DNA of 64,000 nucleotides from positions 186,001 to 250,000 of the forward strand of contig JAKVCO010000007.1 of the NCBI GenBank assembly GCA_022448245.1, read 5' to 3'. Of the stretch, positions 34,973 through 42,239 are shown piece by piece; within the stretch, counting starts at the first letter, position 1; each line of letters starts with the position of its first letter. The notes under the pieces were generated by a model. The model ran no database searches and had not been told where the DNA came from. It saw only the letters and a program-made list of their open reading frames with translations. Source of the stretch: Paracoccaceae bacterium (GTDB lineage Bacteria > Pseudomonadota > Alphaproteobacteria > Rhodobacterales > Rhodobacteraceae). Made by a program: the position numbers and the translations under genes.

Positions 34973-36631
34973 ATGAAGAACATTTTCGAGAGATCGGCAC
35001 GGCGCATCCTCGCGCTCTGGTTCCCGCGTCTCAGCGCGGAACGTGTTCTCAGACGTGCGCGCGGCACCATAAACGCCCCCCTCGCCATGGTGCGCGAGAC
35101 CAGCAATCTGCAGCATTTATCCTCCCTGTCCGAAGAAGCCTCCGCCCAAGGGCTCAGCAGCGGCCAGCCCCTGCGCGATGCGTTGGCCATGTGCCCGGGC
35201 CTGATCACCGAACGCGAACATGCACCTGCTGACCGGACCTTTCTGGGGCACCTTCAACGCTGGGCCGGCAAGTTCTCCCCCTGGGTCAGCCAGTCTGGCG
35301 CTGACGGCCTCTTCATCGACCTCACCGGTGCAGCGCACCTCTTTGGCGGCGAAGACGGCGTGGCAGATCTCGTGGAATCCGATTGCGCTCGTCTTAGCCT
35401 GACTGTGCAACTCGGGATCGCTGATACGCCCGGCGCGGCCTGGGCTCTGGCGCGCTACGCAGGCCAAGGAATCGGCGCCACGCGTTCTGGCGATGCCATC
35501 GATCAAGAGGCCTACGCCACAAGGTCGCGCGCCGTGAAACGCCGCAACTGGGAAAAGGGCGGGCCCGCGCCAAAGGTCGTCACACTGCGCGCCCGCCAAG
35601 CCAGCATCGCCGCGCCCGGCCAGAACCGCAGTGCCCTCTCAACCCTACCTGTGGCGGCCCTGCGCCTGCCCGATCAGACGGTGACCGAGCTCAATCGCGT
35701 AGGCCTGCGCCGCATCGAGGATTTGCTGAACCAGCCCCGCCCCCCTCTAGTCCGACGATACGGACAGGAGCTCGCCCAGCGCCTCGATCAGGCCTTGGGC
35801 CTGCTGAGGGAACCGATCAGTCCAGCAAGGCCACCCCAAACCTTCTCCTGCCGTCTGACCCTGCCCGAACCCATTGGCCTCGAGGATGATGTCATCGCGG
35901 CCGTGGATAAAATGCTCCCCACCCTCGCCAAACGCCTCGCTGATGCGGGCCGGGGTGCGAGACGGCTACGCCTTGAAGCGCACCGCGCCGATGGAACCTC
36001 GCAAACAATCGAAGTGGGCCTGGCGCGGCCCTCCGCACAACCGGACCGAATGCGGACACTGCTCAACATGAAAATCGCCGAGATAGATGCAGGCTTCGGC
36101 ATCGACATGCTCCGCCTCCTGGCCCCAGTGCACGAACCGATCCGCCCCGAACAATACCGCCGCCTTCCAGGCACCAAAGCGCCCGAGCAAGTGAACGAGA
36201 TCGACGACCTTATCGGCCGTATCGGCGCCCGCATCGGCCTCGAAGCGATCACCCGACGCCACCCGGCATCGTCCCATATTCCCGAAAAATCGGCTCTCAC
36301 CCTCGCAGCCGCCTTCTCAGAGCCGGCCACAGACTGGCCGCGCGACACGCCACCAAGGCCTCTCATCCTCTTTCCCGTAGAACTCGTGGAAGCCCCAGAG
36401 GCCCCCTCCCTCCCCGCCAACTTCAAATGGCGCGGCCGCGTGATGACAACCAAAGCCGCACGCGGACCCGAACGCATCGCCCCAGAATGGTGGCTAGATG
36501 AACGCCCTTGGCGCACAGGAACACGCGACTACTGGCGAGTAGACACCCTCGAAGGCGACAGGCTCTGGCTCTACTACGCTCACGGCGGCGCACAAACTGG
36601 CGGCTGGTTCTGCCACGGTCAATTCGCCTGA
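34973..36631 (+). CDS. imuB: Y-family polymerase-like protein ImuB
   Basis: A 552-residue ImuB-type protein. The DNA polymerase Y-family fold spans about residues 10-380: LALWFPRLSAERV, a degenerate active-site region, VTELNRVGLRRIEDLL (helix-hairpin-helix) and the little-finger region; then a C-terminal tail ending GGWFCHGQFA. ImuB lacks polymerase activity and bridges the sliding clamp to ImuA and DnaE2 in SOS mutagenesis. Neither imuA nor dnaE2 is visible here, which is unusual. A GAAC-N5-GAAC pair 12 bases upstream is not a perfect alphaproteobacterial LexA site. Confidence 0.87.
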   Translation: MKNIFERSARRILALWFPRLSAERVLRRARGTINAPLAMVRETSNLQHLSSLSEEASAQGLSSGQPLRDALAMCPGLITEREHAPADRTFLGHLQRWAGKFSPWVSQSGADGLFIDLTGAAHLFGGEDGVADLVESDCARLSLTVQLGIADTPGAAWALARYAGQGIGATRSGDAIDQEAYATRSRAVKRRNWEKGGPAPKVVTLRARQASIAAPGQNRSALSTLPVAALRLPDQTVTELNRVGLRRIEDLLNQPRPPLVRRYGQELAQRLDQALGLLREPISPARPPQTFSCRLTLPEPIGLEDDVIAAVDKMLPTLAKRLADAGRGARRLRLEAHRADGTSQTIEVGLARPSAQPDRMRTLLNMKIAEIDAGFGIDMLRLLAPVHEPIRPEQYRRLPGTKAPEQVNEIDDLIGRIGARIGLEAITRRHPASSHIPEKSALTLAAAFSEPATDWPRDTPPRPLILFPVELVEAPEAPSLPANFKWRGRVMTTKAARGPERIAPEWWLDERPWRTGTRDYWRVDTLEGDRLWLYYAHGGAQTGGWFCHGQFA

Positions 36632-36658
36632 AGGCGAAATCGAGGGGCCAGCCCCTCG
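36623..36658 (+). terminator. tandem hairpins at the end of imuB
   Basis: TTCGCCT/AGGCGAA (36623-36638) spans the imuB stop codon and is followed by a perfect CGAGGGGC/GCCCCTCG hairpin (36641-36658). There is no T-run. Confidence 0.45.
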
Positions 36659-36666
36659 AGCACCCC

Positions 36667-36722
36667 GAAGTACAAAGCACAAAGAAGATAGGCGACTTCT
36701 CTGTGCTTTGTACTTCCCCCGG
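36667..36722. repeat. long perfect hairpin containing 27-base repeat copy 2
   Basis: A perfect 15-base inverted repeat, GAAGTACAAAGCACA (36667-36681) with TGTGCTTTGTACTTC (36702-36716), loop 20 bases, and an inner AGAAG/CTTCT pair. Positions 36696-36722 match 6373-6399 at 25 of 27. Confidence 0.75.
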
Positions 36723-36869
36723 CGGGTCCAAACCGTCCACAAGACACCAAGCTCACAACAGCGCCCCACGCGCGCAGCGCGCCCCCTCAAGTTCAAACCT
36801 GGCAGGCGCAGAAGGGAGGCGGGCGGGCCATTGGTTCTTAACGGAGAGAATTGACACTAGGGCCTAAAC
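36723..36869. repeat. G-rich intergenic element and spacer
   Basis: No gene is seen. A G-rich tract at 36814-36829 (GGGAGGCGGGCGGGCC) resembles those at 8606 and 9764. The whole stretch 36632-37120 is the longest non-coding interval in the window. Confidence 0.4.
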
Positions 36870-37000
36870 GCAAGAAGGGCCAGCTTGCCCCAAGCCGGCC
36901 CTCTAGCGCACCAACCAAGATAGAAGGCGCGGCAGAGTACCCCGGTTGACCGATTTGGGTGGGGGCAATTGACCGGCCCCCCGGGGCACCCTGCGTTGCT
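36870..37000 (-). ncRNA. candidate structured small RNA
   Basis: On the minus strand, GCAGGG-TG-CCCCGG (36994-36981) pairs with CCGGGG-TA-CTCTGC (36945-36932), enclosing a GGGG/CCCC hairpin. A terminator-like GGGCCGGCTTG/CAAGCTGGCCC hairpin (36901-36877) follows, and the RNA then reads CUUCUUGCGUUU. In both stems the single imperfect pair is G-U on the minus strand but A-C on the plus strand, which favours a minus-strand transcript of about 130 nucleotides. No known RNA family is recognised; the signatures of SRP RNA, tmRNA and RNase P are absent. A 6S-like RNA is conceivable. Confidence 0.33.
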
Positions 37001-37120
37001 CTTCCGTAGTGACCGTGACGCGTGGCACCGAAACGACCGCGGCATGAAACTTCACAGGCGATTTCTGGGCAAGAATTCGACAGGGTTGATTTCGCCGCCC
37101 GAGGGCGCAACTCTAAAAGC

Positions 37121-37453
37121 ATGAACATGCAGCCCGCACCCTTCCGCCTGCCCGAACAAGTTGCCTTTCATCGCACCGAGCTAGGCCAGATTCTCTCACT
37201 CTACGGCCGCATGGTCGCCGCTGGGGAATGGCGTGACTATGGCATCTCATCCCTGCGGGACGCGGCCATTTTCTCGGTCTTCAGGCGCACGGCCGAACAC
37301 CCGCTCTACCGCATCGAAAAGCGGCCGAAACTTCGCGCGAAACAGGGCATGTACGCAGTGGTTGGCGCAGAGGGTCAGGTGCTCAAACGAGGGCACGATC
37401 TTAAGTCGGTATTGCGCGTACTCGAGCGCAAGCTCATTCGCGCCGTCGACTAA
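37121..37453 (+). CDS. DUF2794 family protein
   Basis: A 110-residue alphaproteobacterial DUF2794 protein. Its hallmark is VAFHRTELGQILSLYGRMVAAGEWRDYGIS, followed by FSVFRRTAEHPLYRIEKRPKLRAKQGMYAVV. Function is unknown. The start at 37121 (MNMQPAPF) gives the usual length; a second ATG two codons later is possible and the open frame begins at 37022. The last four bases overlap the end of the convergent peptidase gene. Confidence 0.82.
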   Translation: MNMQPAPFRLPEQVAFHRTELGQILSLYGRMVAAGEWRDYGISSLRDAAIFSVFRRTAEHPLYRIEKRPKLRAKQGMYAVVGAEGQVLKRGHDLKSVLRVLERKLIRAVD

Positions 37454-38262
37454 GGTCGCGCGATCTTTGCGACAGCCCCGAACTCTTTCGCACCAATACG
37501 CGCCTTGGCTTGAGCGAACGGCTCCTTAGCCACCATCATGTGATGCGCATTGGCATGAAGCAGTTCTGTCTCGCTGACCATCACTCCGACATGCCCTTTC
37601 CAGAAAACCAGGTCGCCACGCGACGGATCCCCCGTCACCTCAGGAAACGCGGCCTGCTGCATGTCACTATCTCGGGGTGCTGTAAGGCCTGCGGCATGGC
37701 GCGCCACCTGAACGAGCCCCGAACAATCGATCCCAAAGCTCGTATTGCCGCCCCAAAGGTAGGGCGTGCCCAAGAAGCGTTCGGCGATAGCCACCCAATC
37801 GACAGGCTTCTCGCTTAGGCCCACGTGTTGCGCCATCATCCACCCGTCTTCGACGCGCAAATACCCGTCTTTCTCTTCACTCACCGCGACCATTGCGCCG
37901 AAAGGCAAAAGCGCCATGTCCGGTGATTTGAAGTCTGCGTCGCGGTAGACGTGAGCGGTGAGGACATCGACCGTGCGTAAATCGCCCTCATGTTCGGCCA
38001 GCACAGAGGTGGGCAGGTGTCCGACGTATCCATCAGACACGTCAGTGCCAAAGGACCAACCGTCTCGATCCTCTAGCACCTCGAACGCAGCACCACGCAC
38101 GAGTTGTTTATCCCGCGCACCAGCCGGAGCGGCACAGAGGTTGGCAACGGGGGGAAGAACGCGCCGAACAACCGGGCGCGCGGCGCTCAGGCCCGCCTGC
38201 GCGGCGATATCAGGATGAGCGACGCGATCATTTGCGCGCCACGTCCGGCGGTCCTGGCTCAC
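37450..38262 (-). CDS. NlpC/P60 cysteine peptidase with SH3-like domain
   Basis: A 270-residue C40-family peptidase. The N-terminal part (about 35-140) has bacterial SH3-like repeats, and the C-terminal NlpC/P60 domain begins FLGTPYLWGGNTSFGIDCSGLVQ with the catalytic Cys; HVGVMV and the LLHANAHH histidine follow. It probably cleaves peptide cross-links or gamma-D-Glu bonds of peptidoglycan. No signal peptide is visible, so delivery or a cytoplasmic role is unclear. Translation starts at GTG 38262, overlapping the aminopeptidase stop by four bases (GTGA). Confidence 0.82.
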   Translation of the reverse strand: MSQDRRTWRANDRVAHPDIAAQAGLSAARPVVRRVLPPVANLCAAPAGARDKQLVRGAAFEVLEDRDGWSFGTDVSDGYVGHLPTSVLAEHEGDLRTVDVLTAHVYRDADFKSPDMALLPFGAMVAVSEEKDGYLRVEDGWMMAQHVGLSEKPVDWVAIAERFLGTPYLWGGNTSFGIDCSGLVQVARHAAGLTAPRDSDMQQAAFPEVTGDPSRGDLVFWKGHVGVMVSETELLHANAHHMMVAKEPFAQAKARIGAKEFGAVAKIARP

Positions 38263-39641
38263 AGGCCCAGCATCTCGGGCAGCGCCTCAAAGACCGCGCG
38301 AGCGCCCTGCCCGACACCACCCTTGGGACGCGTGGGCGTCGCGCCAGGCTGCCACCCATAGATGTCGAAATGCATGTAGCGCGGCACCTCCGACGCAAAC
38401 CGCCGCAAGAAGAGCGCGGCCGTGATAGAGCCTGCAAAGCCACCAGACGGGGCGTTATCGAGATCGGCGATCCCTGGTTCGATCATCGCCTCGTAAGGGG
38501 CGTGAAACGGCATGCGCCATACCGGGTCAGCGGCGCCCTCGGCACCTGCTTCCAACGCCGAAGCCAGCCCATCGTCATCGGTGTAATAGGGCGCCAGGTC
38601 CGGGCCCACCGCCACGCGAGCAGCGCCCGTCAGCGTCGCCATGGAGATTAGGACGTCCGGCGCCTCTTCCTCTGCCAACGTCAGGGCATCAGCCAGCACA
38701 AGGCGGCCTTCTGCATCGGTGTTGTTGATCTCTACGGTCAGGCCCTTACGGCTCGTCAAAACATCCTGAGGACGGAATGCCGACCCGTTGATGGAATTCT
38801 CAACAGCCGGGATCAGCACCCGCAGTTGCACCGGTAGGGCCTGCGCCATGATCATCCGCGCCAGCCCAAGGACGGTCGCAGCCCCGCCCATATCTTTCTT
38901 CATCAACCCCATGGATCCAGCGGGTTTGATGTTCAGACCCCCGGTATCAAAGCACACCCCTTTACCCACGAGCGTCAGTTTCGGTCCCGCGTCACCCCAG
39001 CGCATATCCAAAAGCCGAGGCCTGCGATCCGAGGCGCGGCCCACGGCATGGATCATGGGGAAATTCTGCTCAAGAAGCTGGCCATCGAGCGTCACCTCAA
39101 CCGAGGCGCCAAAATCTTCCGCCAGGGCACAAGTTGACGCTTCCAGCTCTACCGGTCCCATGTCCGAGGAGGGCGTGTTGATCAGATCACGTGTCAGCGT
39201 CTCACCCTGAGCGATCGCTTCAACGCGTGCGGCATCGACACCTTCAGGGGCGATCAGCTCAGCCTTGGGGAAGGACTGATCGGCATAGCGATCGAAGCGG
39301 TAGCTGGCCAAAAGCCAGCCCAGAGCGAAATTCTCTAGATCGGCACCCTCAGGCGCAGACCGGATTTCATAGACCCCCGCTGGCAACGAGGCCATGCCGG
39401 CCAATGCGCCATCGCGGCGGCGCGCGCGGGCCGTCGATGTGCCCAAGCCGATGACAGCGCTGGAGACCCCACCAGGACCAGGAAGCGCCAGGGACTGACC
39501 CAGTTGTCCTGCAAAACCTTGCGCGGCTACCCACGAGCCTTGCGCCGCGTCGAGCGAATTCGCCCAGGCTTCAACACCGTCAGGGTCCACAAGATCGAGG
39601 GGGACCGTCGCATCAGAGCGCGCGGCGAATGAAGTAGTCAT
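38259..39641 (-). CDS. M17 leucyl aminopeptidase family protein
   Basis: A 460-residue M17 metallo-aminopeptidase. The catalytic half contains LTLVGKGVCFDTGGLNIKPAG and MKKDMGGAATVLGLA (metal ligands Lys and Asp), then NTDAEGRLVLADAL with the signature bimetal-binding residues. It removes N-terminal amino acids from peptides, in the cytosol. It is followed by the overlapping NlpC/P60 gene, a pairing common in this lineage and consistent with recycling of cell-wall or dietary peptides. Confidence 0.9.
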   Translation of the reverse strand: MTTSFAARSDATVPLDLVDPDGVEAWANSLDAAQGSWVAAQGFAGQLGQSLALPGPGGVSSAVIGLGTSTARARRRDGALAGMASLPAGVYEIRSAPEGADLENFALGWLLASYRFDRYADQSFPKAELIAPEGVDAARVEAIAQGETLTRDLINTPSSDMGPVELEASTCALAEDFGASVEVTLDGQLLEQNFPMIHAVGRASDRRPRLLDMRWGDAGPKLTLVGKGVCFDTGGLNIKPAGSMGLMKKDMGGAATVLGLARMIMAQALPVQLRVLIPAVENSINGSAFRPQDVLTSRKGLTVEINNTDAEGRLVLADALTLAEEEAPDVLISMATLTGAARVAVGPDLAPYYTDDDGLASALEAGAEGAADPVWRMPFHAPYEAMIEPGIADLDNAPSGGFAGSITAALFLRRFASEVPRYMHFDIYGWQPGATPTRPKGGVGQGARAVFEALPEMLGL

Positions 39642-39720
39642 CGGAAACCTGCATGATCGGGGACATCTGTGCTCACCCTAACTGGCAAGCCTGATGATGC
39701 AAGGCGTCCCCGCCATAAGC

Positions 39721-40104
39721 TCAATAGTTTGAGATGTCGGAAATATCCCAAACAGCGGTGAGCGATCTATCTCCCATCCGGACCAAACGGTTCACCACAG
39801 CGGCCAGAGCGACCTTGTCGTCGTGCTGCGCGCAATCGGCCACGGCCTGCGCCGACACAGCCAGTTCCATCAAGCCAATCTGCTCAGCAATGCTGATCAG
39901 ACCCTTGGCTGACTTCCAAAGCACGTCGTTCTCTTGCTTGTAGTAACACCGCTCAATGAGAGAGAGCCTGTTGGCCACCTCTTCCATGGCCTTGTTTATA
40001 ACACCTTCGGCGCCTGCCTCTCCCAATTGTGCGGTCAATGCACTGATAGCTTGCCCATCCATGCGAACGGCCTCGTCATGCGCTAGGACAATCACGTTCT
40101 CCAT
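39721..40104 (-). CDS. HPt-like helical protein lacking the phospho-histidine
   Basis: A 127-residue all-helical protein. The region LWKSAKGLISIAEQIGLMELAVSAQAVADCA resembles the HPt phosphotransfer helix pattern (HxLKGxA...G), but Ser occupies the position of the phosphorylatable His. It may be a degenerate phosphotransfer or binding domain. ATG 40104 (MENVIVLAHDEA) is preferred; ATG 40113 is three residues upstream. It stands alone, divergent from the carbonic anhydrase remnant. The assignment is by pattern only. Confidence 0.5.
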   Translation of the reverse strand: MENVIVLAHDEAVRMDGQAISALTAQLGEAGAEGVINKAMEEVANRLSLIERCYYKQENDVLWKSAKGLISIAEQIGLMELAVSAQAVADCAQHDDKVALAAVVNRLVRMGDRSLTAVWDISDISNY

Positions 40105-40258
40105 TTCTCTCACCCTTTAACTGTCGCCCCCACAACATGCGAAAGATATGCCACGCAACATCCTTAAGAGAAGTTAACCGATCCATTCCCCTTGCGATGA
40201 ATTTGATGCAATCTCACGCTCAAAGCTGTAACTGAGACCTAACCAACAGCCCGAAGAA

Positions 40259-40724
40259 ATGCACCGCGCCAAACCACTTCCAGACAATCTCGTTGCTCGC
40301 TACCGCAGCTGGACAGAGACCACCCTGCCCATCAACGCCGCCAAGTATCGTCAGCTCGCTGACGAGGGCCAACACTATGGCGCTTCTAATTTCTTGCTGT
40401 GACAGCCGCGTAAACGGGCTCAGCATCTTTGGCGCAGCCCACGGCGATTTCTTCGTTCACCGCAACATCGCGAACCTCGTGCCGCCCTATCATACGGACA
40501 ATCACGGACAGGCAACATCGGCCGTAATCGAGTATGCGGTGACCGTCCTTAAAGTCCCTCGCATCATCGTTATGGGGCACTCCAAGTGCGGGGGTGTGGC
40601 AGGATGCCGCGGCATGTGCGAGGGCAATGCGGGCGCGCTGGAGCTGCACGGCCTCCGGACAGATATCGGCAGCGGTGAACTTCTCGCCTTCGACGGCAGC
40701 ACCAAGGACTTCGTGTCGATCTGA
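40259..40724 (+). pseudogene. beta-carbonic anhydrase remnant (frameshift and internal deletion)
   Basis: From ATG 40259 the frame reads MHRAKPLPDNLVARYRSWTE and on to DEGQH, then an extra base (T at 40376) or a two-base loss shifts the frame; that frame stops at 40402. The +1 frame continues MALLISCCDSRV, GDFFVHRNIANLVPPY and VMGHSKCGGVAGC, which carry the zinc cysteines. After CEGNAGALE the text jumps to LHGLRTDIGSG, the normal C-terminal end, so about 80 residues between are missing. Both lesions point to a dead gene. It sits 51 bases before intact sbtA-sbtB. Confidence 0.85.
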
Positions 40725-40775
40725 CAAGGCGCCCAGCGGCTGGACGTTGACCGGGCGTCAGCATAAAGCGCCCCC

Positions 40776-41744
40776 ATGTTCGAACTCGCTGCTGCCAACC
40801 TCTTGTCGCCGATCATCCTGAGCTTCGCGCTCGGGCTTATCGCGGCGCTTGCCCGTTCCGATCTCTCCATTCCTGAAGCCGTGGCCAAGGGGATGTCGAT
40901 CTACCTGCTTTTCTCCATCGGCTTCAAAGGCGGTGTGGCAGTGGCGGACAATGGGATCGACGCGCAACTTGTCGGGACGCTCGCCGCGGGCTTCATCCTT
41001 TCGGGGATAATCCCCTTCGTGGCTTTTGGCCTTCTGCGCGTGCTCACCAAGCTCGATACGCTGAACGCTGCCGCCGTCGCAGGCCACTACGGCTCGATCT
41101 CTATCGTGACGTTCGTCGCCTCTTCGTCAGTGCTGGAAAGCGCTGGCCTCGCGGCTGAAGGCTACATGGTCGCCACCGCGGCGATCATGGAAGCACCAGC
41201 CATCCTCTCAGCCCTTTGGCTCGCCTCGCACGCCAGTGGAGAGAGCCGTATGGACGCAGGTCTTCTGCGGGAGATCATGCTCAATGGCTCGATCGTCCTG
41301 CTCGTGGGCAGCTTCTTCATCGGGCTTCTCACCGGCAACGACGGGCTCGACCTGATCTCAAGCTTCATCGTGGCACCGTTCCAAGGGGTGCTCTGCCTCT
41401 TCCTCCTCGACATGGGGCTGATCGCGGGCCGGGGTCTGCGTGAAACGAAGGGCGCACTTGGCGGCGGAACGATTCTCTTCGGCGTGCTCATGCCCCTCGT
41501 CGGGGCAAGCTTCGGCCTCGGTTCAGGACTTTTGCTCGGCCTGTCGACCGGCGGAATTGTGCTCCTGATGACCCTCTCAGCTTCGGCCTCCTATATCGCC
41601 GTTCCCGCCGCCATGCGCGTCGCGCTGCCCGAGGCGAAACCTGCCATCTATCTCACGCTCTCGCTTGGCGTTACATTCCCCTTCAACCTGGTCCTCGGCA
41701 TACCGCTCTATCTTGCGGTCGCGACCATGATCACCGGAGGCTGA
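40776..41744 (+). CDS. sbtA: SbtA-type sodium-dependent bicarbonate transporter
   Basis: A 322-residue membrane protein with about ten helices in two inverted repeats, matching the SbtA bicarbonate permease family: ILSFALGLIAALARSDLSIPEAV at the start and AAAVAGHYGSISIVTFVASSSVL in the middle, which lines the transport site. It moves HCO3- with Na+ across the cytoplasmic membrane. A PII-like SbtB gene follows after two bases, and a broken carbonic anhydrase precedes it. In a heterotroph this probably supplies bicarbonate to carboxylases. Confidence 0.88.
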   Translation: MFELAAANLLSPIILSFALGLIAALARSDLSIPEAVAKGMSIYLLFSIGFKGGVAVADNGIDAQLVGTLAAGFILSGIIPFVAFGLLRVLTKLDTLNAAAVAGHYGSISIVTFVASSSVLESAGLAAEGYMVATAAIMEAPAILSALWLASHASGESRMDAGLLREIMLNGSIVLLVGSFFIGLLTGNDGLDLISSFIVAPFQGVLCLFLLDMGLIAGRGLRETKGALGGGTILFGVLMPLVGASFGLGSGLLLGLSTGGIVLLMTLSASASYIAVPAAMRVALPEAKPAIYLTLSLGVTFPFNLVLGIPLYLAVATMITGG

Positions 41745-41746
41745 GC

Positions 41747-42055
41747 ATGCAGACACATCCCGCAAAACGCGTGGAAATCACCATCGAAGCGCCCATGGAG
41801 CGCCGCTTGCGGCATGCGCTCGAAGAGGCCGACATCACCGGCTACACCATCCTCCCGGTCCTTGGCGGCTCAGGCCGCTCAGGCACGTGGAGTCGCGAGG
41901 GCCAGATCGGCCTTTCGGGCATGGTTCAGTTCGTCTGCATCATCCGTGAAGACCGGCTCGACACCCTGCTCAATGCAGCGTTTGCGGTCGTGGAAAAACA
42001 GATCGGCGTGGTCTGCGTAACGGATGCGCACGTGCTTCGTGCCGAAAGGTTCTGA
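41747..42055 (+). CDS. sbtB: PII-like regulator of SbtA
   Basis: A 102-residue PII-like protein: KRVEITIEAPMERRLRHALEEADITGYTILPVLGGSGRSGTW carries the first strand-helix and the short T-loop (GGSGRSGTW), and VEKQIGVVCVTDAHVLRAERF is the last strand. SbtB binds adenine nucleotides including cAMP and gates SbtA. Its start follows the sbtA stop by two bases, so the pair is translationally coupled. Confidence 0.82.
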   Translation: MQTHPAKRVEITIEAPMERRLRHALEEADITGYTILPVLGGSGRSGTWSREGQIGLSGMVQFVCIIREDRLDTLLNAAFAVVEKQIGVVCVTDAHVLRAERF

Positions 42056-42129
42056 CAAACCGATAAATCTGTGCTAGGAAGATAAGGTAGCCAACATCAA
42101 GGGTCCGCCCCTTGGACTATCGAATACTT

Positions 42130-42162
42130 AAACGCCGCGACTGCAAAAGCAGCGCGGCGTTT
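42130..42162. terminator. strong hairpin between convergent sbtB and DUF4139 genes
   Basis: AAACGCCGCG (42130-42139) pairs perfectly with CGCGGCGTTT (42153-42162), with an inner CTGC/GCAG. CTTGGA and TCCAAG flank it. The A and T ends make it a plausible bidirectional terminator. Confidence 0.75.
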
Positions 42163-42239
42163 ATGATTCCAAGCCCACACGAAGGACTCGGGCGGGCGGG
42201 TGCGATCCGCCAAAGGCGGGAGCGTCCGAGCCGTCCGGA

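Noticed and set aside
42056-42239. tRNA-like fold between sbtB and the DUF4139 gene
   Set aside because: The long hairpin has no T-loop or anticodon arm; it is a terminator between convergent genes.
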